DNA from: Tupaia tana
Lineage: Eukaryota; Chordata; Mammalia; Scandentia; Tupaiidae
Reading direction: 5' to 3'
Assembly: GCA_026018925.1 (NCBI GenBank)
Contig: JAKSZU010000013.1
Location: 78,171,791 to 78,235,790 of the forward strand
DNA: 64,000 nucleotides
The position numbers and the translations under genes were made by a program. A model generated the notes under the pieces. The model ran no database searches. It was not told the DNA's origin and saw nothing but the letters and a program-made list of their open reading frames with translations. Of this stretch, positions 41,325-52,944 are shown piece after piece; positions within the stretch are counted from its first letter, which is position 1, and each line of letters starts with the position of its first letter.

Positions 41325-42310
41325 ATATTTCTCATCACCTTCTGGACTCTCTACCTGAGCTACTCGTTCTGCTACTCTGTCTCCTATGGTATCTTAGCTA
41401 ATAGTCCCACCATTGGCCTGTCTGAATTCTTCTCCCCTCACTCTTCATTGCATTAGGAACCGGCTGCTGATCCTTTTTTGTGAGTGCTTGTATCTCTCCA
41501 CTTCTACCTCCTTACTACTTCTACCTTCATTCAGGCTCCTGCTGCCTCTGGTTGGGTTTAGGATGATAGTGTCATATTTTTCTTATGTCTTCTGATCTTG
41601 TTTTTTTTTTTTTTTAAGAATTATTTTATTTAACTTTATTTATTTATTTATTTTTCATTTGACCAAAAAGAGACTGAGTGAGAGAGAGAGAGAGAGAGTG
41701 AGTGAGAAAGCAAGCTGCTGAGACTCAAACCATGGTTGGCCATGTGGGATTCTAGCTCTCTTAACCACCATGCCATCGGCCGGCCCCTGATCTTGCTTTT
41801 TTAGATGCCACATTCTTCATGCTGCCACAGAGCATCTTTACTAAAACATGGGCAGATTGGTTGTTGCTTAAAAACCTCCCAGTGCCATAGACAAATTTCT
41901 TACTGTAGTAGGTGAGGCCCAACATACCAGAGACAGTGTTTCCAGCCTGTCCTCCTCCTTCTCCTACTCCATCTTTTTATTCAGTCGGTGTCATGCTTGT
42001 CATGGGCCATTGCTCTGTGTGTGTACTGCCCTCTGCTCTTCCTTATCATTTGCTTGTAGAAGTTATATTTAAAAGCTCAGCTGATTTTGAAAACTTCCTC
42101 AAGTCTTCTAAGGAGATTTAGCATCCTCTTAGCAGTTCTCCAGCTATACTCTATTTCAAAGAGCATTTACTACTTCTATTGATGACTTTCCTGCTAGACC
42201 ACGAGCTTCTCGAGAGCCAACAAATGTACTGCCTTATTCACCTTTGCATGTCCGACACAGTGCTTGGCATTTATTAAGTAGGTGCTTAATAAATGTTTGT
42301 TGGAAGAAGA
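41325..42310 (+). repeat. L2 LINE 3' region, sense, about 1 kb
   Basis: Sequence with GATGCCACATTCTTCATGCTG, TTAAAAACCTCCCAGTGCCATAG and CCACGAGCTTCTCGAGAGC ends in GTGCTTGGCATTTATTAAGTAGGTGCTTAATAAATG, the L2 3' end. It is split by a type S SINE at 41600. Confidence 0.75.
41600..41787 (-). mobile_element. Antisense type S SINE in L2
   Basis: AAGAATTATTTTATTTAACTT, CATTTGACCAAAAAGAG, a (GA)n run, and a head ending CATCGGCCGGCCCC. CTGATCTTGTTTTTT and CTGATCTTGCTTTTT flank it. Confidence 0.9.
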
Positions 42311-42900
42311 AAGGAATGAGACTGTATCACTACAAAAGGAATTTTCCTTGTATGGAACAAAACCTCAGCTGCCCAGGCATTGAATGCTGCCTTTGAGTGA
42401 GTATTTATGTTCTGGATCACGGCAGCCAGGAAGAGGAATACATCTCTGAGGGAAACCACGGGAGGGTTTGGGCAGGTGAAATGTAATTATCCACACTGGC
42501 CCTGAGCCAAGGATTCTCAGAGCTGCCGCGAGGCCAGTGCTAAACACAAATGGGTACGACCTTCATCTCACATCCCTTCTGAAGAGCTGCTCCTCTGGCA
42601 GCTCTGAGCCCTCTAACAGCTTGCTGGGGCCTGGGGTCAGTCTCACGCCTAGGGAGGAGGCAGCAGAGCTTTGTAACCCAGCTGAGCTGTCTGTTTGGCT
42701 CTCCATGGCCTTCAGTCTGACCACACGGCCTGGTGTGGGAGTGCAGCTGGCTTGGGACCTTTCTGGCATTGTTTCTGGCCATCCTGCTGCATTCCTTCCA
42801 GCTGAAGTTTGCACCATGCACTTGCCTTTCAGGACACCTGACCCCAGCATGTAATGACAACTTGACATCGAGTTACTGGCAGCCAATTTTCTCTCCTCGT
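42311..42900 (+). other. GC-richer SINE-free stretch
   Basis: Relatively GC-rich unique-looking DNA. Overlapping 100-aa frames on both strands reflect base composition; none has a homologue I recognise or splice context. Candidate conserved non-coding sequence at best. Confidence 0.35.
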
Positions 42901-42901
42901 A

Positions 42902-43098
42902 TATTTTTTTTTCTTTTTGGTTTTATTCTAGGAATGAGACACGCATGCACACACACACACAGCCTTACCCGGTCCTGGATTATGGGGACACTAGTGCCCA
43001 GTATGTTCAGGGAGGTCTCTAGACATGAAGCTGGAGGCTTCCCCTGACTCAGCCTTGCAGGGTGTTGTGTTTTACCACAGTACCATCATCCAGCCTCT
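42902..43098 (-). mobile_element. Antisense type B SINE-like repeat
   Basis: TATTCTAGGAATGAGACACGC, a (CA)n run, AGTATGTTCAGGGAGGTCTC, TAGACATGAAGCTGGAGGC, and an end CATCATCCAGCC. It aligns with 3536-3765. Confidence 0.6.
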
Positions 43099-44219
43099 TT
43101 GTGCTTATTTTGAAAAACAGTAGATCTCCCTATCCAAATAACAAAGCAACACATGCACAAATAAAATGGAAAAGCTTTTTTTTTTCCTGCATTTGACTAT
43201 AAATCCTTTCCTGAAGAAGGCGCAGTTACACAAAAGTGGCTGAGCTGGGATTTACACTCAGCAAATGTGTCTCCAGGGTCTGAGTGCTGAGACCCCTGAC
43301 TGTGCTGCTGACTGGGCTGCCAGAGGAGCTTCCTGGGTGAGTTCGGGGCTACAGTGGCAGACACACATGTAGGAATTTCTGAGCCCACTGGTTTTTTAAT
43401 ACCACTTTCTGAAGTAAATGACCTTGGGGGTGGCCATGGGAGGCAAGCAGAAGAATGCAGAGTGGGGAATGAGGTACGTCCTTTATACAAAGCAATCTCA
43501 CATTTAGTCAGTATTGTGCCTCTCAACCATTCTCCAGACAAGATTTTTATGCCCAGAGCAGAGACTTCCCCCTAAACAGCAATATTCTTGTATGTACTAC
43601 TTTTCATTTCCTTGATTCTCTGTCCAAAGGTCTCCAAGCAATTTACAAACTGTAGGTTGCGTTTGCAATTTGGCGACTGAAAGTTTATCTATCTTTCTCT
43701 TCCTCTCACTTTTCCTTTGTCTTTTATGAGGGTGACTGAAAAAGAGGAAGAGTTAGGAGACCAGAGCTCATGAATCTATATGAAGCCATTACATCTGCTG
43801 GGTGAGAGGCATGCTCAGGCAGTCTTTAAAATGCTTGTGTCCCTATCTCCCGAACTGCTTTGTAGCTTTTCCTCCAATTGCACAAATTCATTCTTTACTC
43901 TTTTACTGCATCTATTTACAAGTCCACATGGAACCTCTGGGAGGTCTGGTTCGGGCCTTGGAGCTCCTGTAATGAAGCCTGGCTCACTCTCCTTTGATAT
44001 ATCTCACTGCTATGGCTGCTTTGGGGAGATTGTGTCCACCTCTTTTTTGGGAGGTCAGCCTGACTGAAGACAAAAGATTTTAAATTGTGCTCTCTGGAAT
44101 CTTGGAATCCTGAGTAGGCTGCTGAGAGTTCTAGGAAGTAACAATAATAAAATCAGTCACGACATTCATTCAAGTGCATTTTCCAAGGCATTGCAATTTT
44201 GGTTTGGTTGTTAAACTTT

Positions 44220-44220
<1 letters not shown>
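43099..44220 (+). other. Unclassified intergenic sequence
   Basis: No supported gene or repeat. Small frames at 43197-43575 overlap on both strands and look incidental. Confidence 0.35.

Positions 44221-44265
<45 letters not shown>
44221..44265 (-). repeat. Pure poly-T tract of about 45 nt
   Basis: Uninterrupted T run followed by GGGAGGGGCCTAAATAT; no SINE body follows. It may be the tail of a severely 5'-truncated retroinsertion. Confidence 0.8.
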
Positions 44266-44266
<1 letters not shown>

Positions 44267-44688
44267 GGAGGGGCCTAAATATATTTATATATTCAAGTGC
44301 AAACAAACCATGCTCCTGGAAGTCTGCTTGAAAAGTTTGCAAAGTGTGGAGTGAGGACTTTAGGAGCAGCCAGATGAGAGTAGTCATGGAGGACATTCCT
44401 GGTAGCGATTGTCCCAAATAGGGTTTGGCTATTTGAGTAGGAGGTCAACCCCAAGAGGACAGTGCCTGGCAACAGCAGCCATTCAGTGGATATTTGTTGC
44501 GTATGGAATGATGGATCTTCTGGCTGCTCTGTCTCTCTGTTGCCCCTACCTGCAGAATTAATTCTTCTCTGGATCTTGTGTCCAGTTTGACCAAGGAAGA
44601 AATTTTACCAGCACCTTTACCATACCTGCCTTGTATGAGTAGAGTCAGGACTCATCTTGCTGGATGGAACCACTTGGGAACCAGGAAA
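44266..44688 (+). other. Unclassified intergenic sequence
   Basis: Nothing recognised. Confidence 0.35.
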
Positions 44689-45104
44689 TTCATTCAATAA
44701 ACACAGGGTGCAGCTACTGGGGATCTAGCAGTGAAGAAGATAGGCTCCAAACCCTTCCTCATGGGCTTGGTGGAAGACACAGAAAATAAGTAAATTGTGT
44801 CATATATTATAAAGTGGTAAGTGTCATGGGAAAAAAAAAATAAAGCAGTTGACAGGGAATTCCGAGGGAGAAACATGCTGCAGATTTACAGTGTGATAGT
44901 CAGGGAATTGCTCCAAGACAAAGTGACAGGAAAGCAAGGATTTGAGGAGGTGAGTCAGGCAAGACCAGCCAGAAGGCCAGTTGTGACTGGAGAGGAGGGA
45001 AAGAAACTGAGTCTGGTAGAAGAAGAGATCTGGGAGTCAGGGGACCCAGCTACACAGGACTGTGCAAGAACTCTGAGCAGAGGAGTAAGATACATGGCTT
45101 TAAG

Positions 45105-45328
45105 GTTTATTTATTAGTTTAATTGCTGGGGGTAGGGGTACCTGCAACTGTTAGAGACGGAGAGAGGGAAAAAGTACCCGTCAATGGGTGCAATCCCCTC
45201 TCCATTTCTCCATCGTGTTGAGATTGTGGGCACACTTGCATACCTATGTTTTCAAGCCATTGGGGCTGGGATTTGAATCACAGTTGGCTATGTGGGATCT
45301 GGCCCTGTTAACCACTAGGTTGCAAAGT
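45105..45328 (-). mobile_element. Antisense type C SINE in L2
   Basis: TTTATTAGTTTAATTGCTGG, AAAAAGTACCCGTCAATGGG, TTTTCAAGCCATTGGGGCTGGG and a head ending CCACTAGGTTGC. Confidence 0.7.
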
Positions 45329-45407
45329 CATACCCCAACCTTATCTTAAAGGGAGGGAAGATAGAAGAGGAAGAAGATAAAAGGAGAGCTATTAAGAATT
45401 AATACAG

Positions 45408-45671
45408 GGACCAGCAGATGGTATAATGATTATGTTGCTGGACTCCCACGTGGTTGACCATGGTTTGAGTCCTGGACCCAGTGGCTTAAAACTCACACAG
45501 GTGTGTGTGTGCATGTATGCCCAAAATCCTGAGAGGGGAATGGAGAGGAAGAGATTGGGGCATAGCCATCACCCCTGGGGGGCGATTTCTCCCTTTCTGT
45601 CTCTCTGTCTCTTTGGCAAGTACACACACCATATAGCAAAAATCTCTCTTTAAAAAAAAAAAAAAAAAAAA
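45408..45671 (+). mobile_element. Sense type L SINE
   Basis: GGGACCAGCAGATGGTATAATG, GGTTTGAGTCCTGGACC, CACCCCTGGGGGGCGATT and CATATAGCAAAAATCTCTC with a 21-A tail. AAGAATTAATA and AAGAATTAGTA flank it. Confidence 0.9.
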
Positions 45672-46200
45672 GAATTAGTATAAAAATCCAGGTGATAGAT
45701 GAATATAGTGTCAGTAAAAAGAATAGAGGTGTTTTGAATTTGTTTGCATTATACATCTATTTATTATTTAATTTAATAAATCATTTAATAAATGGCTTAA
45801 TAAATATTGAGTCCTCACAGAAATGACAACCTGATGTCAAAGACAAATAGTTAATGATTATAAGCCCAACCAGTTCTGGGATTCTAAAATCCTAAGGAAC
45901 CAGAGATGGTATTCTCAGGTAGGACCTGGCACCTTCCTGTCACAAAGTCTACTTAGAAGCATCAAGAATAAATGTTTGGCAGGTGTCATTCCAGGTGGAC
46001 AGAGAACAGAGCAGGAGCAAAAGCCCAGAGCTGGGCCTGGGGCACTCTGAAGAATGCTGTATGGATGGAACTTGTGCATAAAAAAGTGACTGGAGGGTAT
46101 GTCCCAAAGGCAGGAGGAGCATTCTTGAAGGTCAGGCTTATGTGGAGCCGCAGGCTAGGCTGAGGTGCGGAGTAGGACTCTTGGTGACAGCCTCAACTGG

Positions 46201-46818
46201 AAAGGAAGCCCTGCTTCTCCCAGTCACTATGGTTCTGGAGGAGGAGGATGCAGCTAGTTTGCCTGTAGGCAATGGGATATTGTGAGGTATTGAGACAGAG
46301 GGTCAGAGCAGGAAGAGCCCTAAGAGATCACCCAGCTATGTTCGTTCATCAGGCAGAGGATGGTGCTGGAACCCAGGGTGGTTAGGGAGTGGGGAGAATT
46401 GGCCCAGTTTCACAGAGTTCTATTGTACTTCAATCTGACAGAAGTTTTTTCAGCTTCTTTCTCTCCTTTATCCAGAGGAACAGGCTCTTGCTCTCTGGCA
46501 TCCATGGGCCAGGAGCCAGCCATGCCGAAGCTCTGGAAGGAATCAAGCTGTCTTATGGTGCTATTTCATGCCACTTTGTTGTTTGCCTGGACTCATGCTC
46601 CTATGGCTTGTTCATCTCCACGTGGGCCAGTTCTGTTTTTTCCCTCTATCCATCTATCTCTTAAATAAGGTAACTATACCAAAGTCCCATACTAAATTCT
46701 AAATTATTTTCTTCTACGAACAGCCTATAAAATCTCTTCATCTCTGGTTCGCTTTCCCTTTTCTGCATATGTTCTTTTCCTATTAGTTCCTCTTTTCTTC
46801 TTGGTTCTCCCCCAGCCC
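46201..46818 (+). other. Unclassified, partly old-repeat-like
   Basis: CAGAGCAGGAAGAGCCCTAAGAGATCACCCAGCTA at about 46300 resembles old MIR/L3-type sequence. No gene. The small frames at 46360-46668 are unsupported. Confidence 0.35.
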
Positions 46819-47061
46819 CTTTTTTAAAATTGTCTGAGGGTTCATGCTCTCACAAGAGAGACTGAGAGGGGGAAAAAAGCACCCCAAAAGGAGTGTGGTC
46901 ATGTCACAATCCTTTCTCCTCTATTCCTCCATCCTGTTGGGATGTCGAGCTTGCAGGCACACAAGCCCAGTGCGTTTTTCAAGTTGCCTGGGCTGGGATT
47001 CAAATTTTAGTCGGTCATGTGGGGTCTGGCTCCTTTAATCATTGGGCTATGGGGCCAGCCC
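46819..47061 (-). mobile_element. Antisense type C SINE
   Basis: AAATTGTCTGAGGGTTCATGC, AAAGCACCCCAAAAGG, TTTTTCAAGTTGCCTGGGC and a head ending TGGGGCCAGCCC. Confidence 0.7.
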
Positions 47062-47552
47062 TTTCTCTCTCTCTCTGTTTGAAATCCTAGTATCTTCTTC
47101 TTCTTCTTCACTTGTTGATAACTCCACTATTTAAAAAAATGTTGAAGTACTCTGGACAATTGGGCAATAAAAAATCATTTTGGGAGTGGGATGAGGAGAG
47201 AAAGAGTCTATTCACATTTAATATATTTTTTGTCACATTATGTTTTTCATAACATGTAGGGCTATAAATGTTAGGTGTGATCTGGACTGGTAGAGTGGAG
47301 CCATTAGGTATCCTCCTACTCCTTTCCTTTTTCTTTTTCTAACTATACATTTTTGTGCAGTAAGTATTTTCCTTCTTCAGATTATAGTTTCAAACTGCTA
47401 AGTGTGAGCGTCTTGGTAAGGCAAAGGTAACTTTCTCTTCCCTGCATCACTAAGCTGTGACACCTTGGTTTGGTTATTGGCATCCCATTGTTTCCTTTCC
47501 CATGGCTCCCAGTTTTGACCACCTCATGGCTTCAAAGAACACCTCTATTCCT

Positions 47553-47837
47553 TTTCTTTTTCTTTTTCTTTTTCTTTTCTTTTTTTTTTTTTTTTTTGAG
47601 ATGTTTTTGCTATAGGGCACATGCACTGGCTAGAGAGACAGAGAGACAGAAAGTGAGAAATCAGCCCCCAGGAGGGATGGCCACGCCACAATCTCTTCTC
47701 CTCCATTCTCCTCTCGGGACCTTGGGTACGCACGCACACGTGCCCGGTGTGAGTTTAAGCCACCTGGTCCGGGACTCTAACCGCGGTTGACTACATGGGA
47801 GTCCAGCAACATAGCCATTATGCTAATTGCTGGTCCC
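47553..47837 (-). mobile_element. Antisense type L SINE, CTTTTT-rich tail
   Basis: (CTTTTT)n tail, GAGATGTTTTTGCTATAGGG, CCCCCAGGAGGGATGG, and a head ending GCTAATTGCTGGTCCC. ACACCTCTATTC and ACCACCTCTATTC flank it. Confidence 0.9.
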
Positions 47838-50399
47838 GAATACCACCTCTATTCTGATGGCTGTCAACTTTGTACCTCTAGCTCAAACACCTCTACAGAT
47901 TTAAGACTGCTTTAGGTGTCACAAAGCTATTAGTCTCTGATAATCTTTACAAGTTTGGGTGGAGTCCCAGTCCCATAATTTTCTGGCTATCATCTGAAGT
48001 AAATTAACTTAGATTTTAGTTGCTTTCTCCTCTTCTGAAATTCTGGAGAGAATATTACCCAGTTGAAAGGGGCAATGGGAGGAGTGGATGAGATAATGGA
48101 TGTAGAAGTGCCTCATAACCTGTAATAGACATAAACACACCTTCTACAAGTATTCACTGCCCTGTGAGTTGGAGTTGCAACTTCAGCAGATACCAGCTAC
48201 ATTTAGAAATTGTCTCTGCAATAGACAAATTTTGCCACCAGGTGGCAGGAGAAACCTGTGATGCAATCAAGGAAAAACATTCCAAGACAGAATTAATACA
48301 ATAAATTCTGATTGTTAAAAACAGCTAACTCTTTAGTGATTATTAAATAAATGACAAAGCTTATTTATAAATCACAGCAGTCCTGAATAAACTGAATATA
48401 AAGCCTCTAATACAATATTTCAAACAGTTTTTTAGGCTATAGTGCTTATTTTCTAGCTAAACTGCAAATAGACCCCAAATATCTAAAATAGATGAAAGTG
48501 GTAGTAATCTCTCTGAAGTAGAGCAAGGTCACTGGGAGCTAATTCCCTCATCCTCCTCCTTTATCCTTGAGTCATCTCAGTTGAACCTCAGGTTTTCATG
48601 GGACAGAATTTAAAACTACTATTCTAACATTTTCCTAATATCCTTTAAAACAATTGCTTTAGCATTATAAAAAATCATTTTTTAAATATAGAATTTTAAA
48701 TAGTTTCTATAAAATATAAATATATTCTTCTCATATAAGAATGTATATAAATATAAATTATAAAATGTATAGGGTGTAAAACACAGAATTTTTAAAGACC
48801 CCGTGTACAATATGGACAGTATAAACACATTTTCAGTTTTAGGGTTAGTAAAAAGGAGAGAGAGAATGGTCTTCTTAAGGAATGTGTCAAAGAAGAATAT
48901 TCTTAACGTTCCAAGCCACTCTTTCTACCAAGCTTTCAGTTCAAAATGGCAGACTGAGCACAAGCATTCAACATCTTCCACCCTTAAAAGTATCATGAAT
49001 ACGTTAATTCAGTGTTAAGAAGTATAAAAATAAATAAGTTTATTAAAAAGTGAGAATGCATGTGGCATATTAAAAATCAATGTGTCAAAGAATATCTATA
49101 ATACAGCCAGCCTATTATACTTACACTCAAGTGCCAGCCTGACTAGAGAGGACCAGAGCTCTGTCCTGGCCTATGAAGAACAACAGTTAAGGAGGAATAG
49201 GTTTCTTTGGGGGAAACAGCCTTTCCATACCCTGAAGTCCGTAGTGAGAAGAAGTGAAGAGTGTGAGAAGGATGAGTGGCCTTAGAAATAATGAGCAGAC
49301 TGTCTATAGGATGGCTGTCTTGTTTAGCTTTTCAATCTCCTGTCTTTCTCTCTGGAGTCCTCCTGAACAGTGATTATACTTTCCATCTAAGACTTATGGG
49401 AAAGGGATATTTTCTAAAGAAATAGAGAAATCTGTATCCAAGAGGTCCCACAAGTGGAAGGTTTGTAATATAGAATACAGTCTTCTTACTATAGCCACTG
49501 GGGTCAGTTGGAATGGGACTGGTGCTGCCCACCTGCTCCCCAATTCTGAACCCTGAAGAGATGCTTGCCCATCCACACACTCTCTCTACAGGCTTCTCTC
49601 CCTCTCTCACTTCCCTCACTCAGGCTGCTAGTAGCTGAGTACACATAGACCCACATGTCCCCCATTGATCAAGCTAGACTTTCTGTTGGAAATGTGAATG
49701 GGTAACCAGTGGACCATCAGGCTCAGGAAGAGAATGGGGAGCAAAAAAATGAGAGTAAACAAAGAGAACTGCCCCAGAAATATGGAGATAATGTAGGGAA
49801 AAGAAAACTTTAAAAGGATTATTAAATATATGAATTATTCAAGATGCTACTGTACTCATAAAATGAACAGAGAATATTATGATAAAAAAAAAGCAATCAA
49901 TGAACAAAGAAAGTTTCATGGAGATTTAAAAATAAGATTCTTAAATTAAAGTGGCCAGAGTGTACAATCATAGGGAGCCCTCAGGATGCAGCAGTGCACA
50001 GCCTGTGTGACTACCTGTGAAGCTTGAGTGTGGTCAGGGCACCTGGATTCAGGTGCAGACTATGCCACAGCTGGAGAGATGGTATGACCTCTCTGGGCCT
50101 TAGTTTACTTCTGGCTCTAAAGAATTGTGGGGCCAGGAGCGTATTCAATGAGGGCACTGCAGGTGGCCATTTCCTGTCATTGGTTCCAAGACCACCATGG
50201 GTGGCTGTGCTTCTCTCTAGGTCATTTGATCTCTGCACTTATAACCTGTTGTAACTTCATTCTCTTCTGGATCTGAAACTGAGAATGTGAAGTTGGAGGG
50301 CGCTGTCTGCTACCCCCCCCACCCCCAACACACACACACCCCTAATCTCTGACTAATCCCAGTGTAATTCTTTCTGGGCAGTGCTTCAGTACTGGACTA
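47838..50399 (+). other. SINE-free 2.5 kb intergenic stretch
   Basis: No repeat is firmly recognised except short A/T runs and a C/CA-rich tract at 50312-50341. It holds a CTCF-like motif at 48235. Small frames at 48803-49619 and 50011-50254 are unsupported. Confidence 0.4.
48235..48248 (+). promoter_or_regulatory. Candidate CTCF-binding motif
   Basis: CCACCAGGTGGCAG, preceded by TTG, matches the CTCF core consensus (CCASYAGRKGGCRS). It lies about 25 kb downstream of TMEM38B. Occupancy cannot be judged from sequence. Confidence 0.45.
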
Positions 50400-51465
50400 G
50401 TATATATCTCCTTCATAAAGACGAGAACATAGAAAAATCGATATAAGATTTATGGAAAAACTGAGAGGCATGGTAATGTACTGTGACTAAGCAAACTCAC
50501 TCTCCTTTGAAATGGATTTCTTAAAAGAATTTGAAACACATTTTAAAAAATAAAATACCAATTTCTAACAACATACATGAGTATACTTTCTTCCCTTAAA
50601 CTGACCAGGCTGTTATGGGGAAGGAAGAAAGTAAGAAAAATAAAAGGATGCATAGAAATGAAAAACTATAGTGGCTAAAATAAAATCTATACAAGGTTCA
50701 AAAAAAATAGAGGCATGATACTATAAAAAGCAATTAAGTGAGGTAGAAGAGAAACTTTAGTTCTCACAATACAGAGGAAAAGGGCAAAGATATTAAAACA
50801 ATATCAAAGAAGACAGCATCTGTAGGCAACAGAGAACAGAAATTCACTTGATGGTTAACAAGTTTTCTAGAAAAATAATCCAGAGTAAATGGGATAGAGG
50901 TAATAATAACAAATAAGGCAAAAATGAATTTCTTGATTAAAAAAGTCTTAAACATGGGATTTCAAAGGAAAGAAAGAAAATTCGTGAAAGAATCTTGAAC
51001 AGAGAAGAAAATGAAACGTTTGCTGACAAGTGAACAAAAGGCAGTTTGGCAATACTAAGTGCCAGAAAACAGTGTAGTGATGTATGTGGAACCTACTGGA
51101 GAAAGTTGCGGTTCCAGTGCAAGGAATAGAAAGGCATCCGTCGGATACACTTGGTGCCTGGAGAAATGTCTGCAGACGTTTCATAATACGGCTCAGCAAA
51201 TTAGTCATGAGGTGTTCAGATCATTGAGACATGAATTACAGTGCAGGGAGCATGGACTATATTAAACATATAGCTACAATTTAATAGTGGTAATTGTAGT
51301 TACACAGAAGGCAAAAGACTATATATATAAAGAAATTATACCTATTCTATGTAGTTCTAAAAGAAAATGTTGAATTCAAGTTAAAGGAAAGAGGCTACAG
51401 GGTAAGGGACAATGGAAGTGCTAATTTCCACATTTTCAACAGATTGGAGTAAAAATGATAGCTCT
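50400..51465 (+). repeat. A-rich sequence resembling a sense L1 upstream region
   Basis: Strongly A-biased + strand with many AAGAAAAT-type phrases, as in L1 5' UTR/ORF1 regions, but without a landmark I can name firmly. Confidence 0.35.
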
Positions 51466-51625
51466 TTTTAAAAAATTTGCCAATGTGTGTGTGTGTATTC
51501 ACCAGAGAAAGAGAGAGAAGAGAGAGAGAGAGAAAACATCCCTGCATGGGGAAAGTTTGTGCTAACCGCAGGGTTGCCTATGTGGGATTTGGCTGTTTTA
51601 ACCTCCAGGCCATGCAGTTGCTCCG
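51466..51625 (-). mobile_element. Antisense type C SINE, shortened
   Basis: AAATTTGCCAATGTGTGTG, ATTCACCAGAGAAAGAGAG, CATGGGG, then a jump to TGCTAACCGCAGGGTTGCC and a head ending CAGTTGCTCC. Confidence 0.65.
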
Positions 51626-51781
51626 AAAGGATAGTCTTTATATTTGCCAAATAAATATAGATTGGAGAGTGCTTTTAATAGCTTCAGATGCTATTTACTA
51701 CAAAAATTCTAATTTGCAGATTAGGACAAATATAACCATAAAGAAAACTAGAACAGAAAGATGTTAAAAGAAAAACTTGAG

Positions 51782-51874
51782 GGGCCAGCATGTGGCATGG
51801 TGGTTAAGGGCGCTGGACTCCCACATGGCCAACCACAGTTTGAGTCCTGGACCTGGTGGCTTGTTTTCTCGCTT

Positions 51875-51913
<39 letters not shown>

Positions 51914-51981
51914 TGCTTGCTCACTCTGTCCCTCTCTGGTCAAATTTAAATAAAGTTAAATAAAATAATTCTTTGGGGAAG
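51782..51981 (+). mobile_element. Sense type S SINE with a 16-bp exact TSD
   Basis: GGGCCAGCATGTGGCATGGTGG, GGTTAAGGGCGCTGGACTCC, GTTTGAGTCCTGGACC, a long (CT)n run, CCCTCTCTGGTCAAATTTA and tail AATAAAGTTAAATAAAATAA then TTCTTT. AAAAGAAAAACTTGAG at 51766-51781 and 51982-51997. Confidence 0.95.
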
Positions 51982-51997
51982 AAAAGAAAAACTTGAG

Positions 51998-52545
51998 ACA
52001 ACTTAGAGTACAATTGTACAGAGGAGCAGCCCTCAGAACCAACAGAGGTTCAGGAGCTCTGCACCACATATAGATAAGCCACGTTTACGGAAGATGGAGG
52101 TGAGGCACAGATACAACTTGATTGCTGCTCAGCGTTGGCCTTATTTAAACTTGTTCGGTTCTGTTGGCCACTAGTGATTGACTGGAGCTTGGCTGTTATG
52201 ATTGGCTGAGACTCTGTCCTTTGTTACGAAAGTATCTTCCTAAATTAGGTTTTCAGTTAGCAGAGAGACTAAGTTCAGAATGTACTTTGTTATGTGAGGA
52301 CTCAAAAGTATAGGAGCAATTTCAGTTCAAATTTAGTTAAATTTTACAAAGGAAAAACCAAGGAAACAAAACTCAGAAAACATAAAATAGCATCAGAATG
52401 ACCAAACATAACACGTATGGAAATAAATGTAAATAGCTTATAATTTTTCCTATTTAAAACAAGTTAAATATTCTCCAATTTGAAGATGCTATGCTATGCT
52501 CATGAGATATACCTAAACAAATACTACACTCAAAATCAACAAGAA
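51998..52545 (+). other. Unclassified, partly L1-like sequence
   Basis: The last 170 bp (ACACGTATGGAAATAAATGTAAA and following) resemble sense L1 ORF2; the rest is unclassified. Confidence 0.35.
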
Positions 52546-52811
52546 GGGGACCAGCAATTAGCGTAATGGCTATGTCACTGAACTCCCATGCAGTCGACCA
52601 CGGTTCGAATCCTGGACCCGGTGACTTAAACTCACGCCTGGCTTGTGTGCGTGTGTGCCCAGGATCCTGAGACGAGAATGGAAGAGAAGGGATTGCGACT
52701 TGGCCATCCTCCCTGGGAGGTGATTTCTCACTTTCTGTCTCTCGGTCTCTCTCTGTCTTTCTGGCAAACACATGTGCCCTATAGCAAAAACCTCTCAAAA
52801 AAAAAAAAAAA
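52546..52811 (+). mobile_element. Sense type L SINE
   Basis: GGGGACCAGCAATTAGCGTAATGG, B box GGTTCGAATCCTGG, CCTCCCTGGGAGGTGATT, CCTATAGCAAAAACCTCTC and 18 A. AAATCAACAAGAA occurs on both sides. Confidence 0.95.
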
Positions 52812-52944
52812 ATCAACAAGAAAATAAAAGGTGAACATCAATTAGGAAAAAGAAACAAAAACTAAAGCAGAGTGGTGACAGTAATCTATTAAATGAGTCA
52901 TTAATAATACTTCTATAAAGCTAGAAGTTCTGATATATTGATAG

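Larger units (their letters stand above)
44689..46200 (-). repeat. L2 LINE, antisense, split by SINEs
   Basis: ATTCATTCAATAAACACAGGG, GGGGATCTAGCAGTGAAGAAG, AATAAAGCAGTTGACAGGG and, after the SINEs, GGACAGAGAACAGAGCAGGAGC and GCCCAGAGCTGGGCC follow L2 antisense order at about 44689-45104 and 45960-46150. Confidence 0.6.

Noticed and set aside
42537-42886. Three overlapping frames of 105-107 aa on both strands
   Set aside because: Overlapping frames on opposite strands reflect few stops in GC-richer DNA. No recognised domain, no splice signals in phase, no neighbouring exons.
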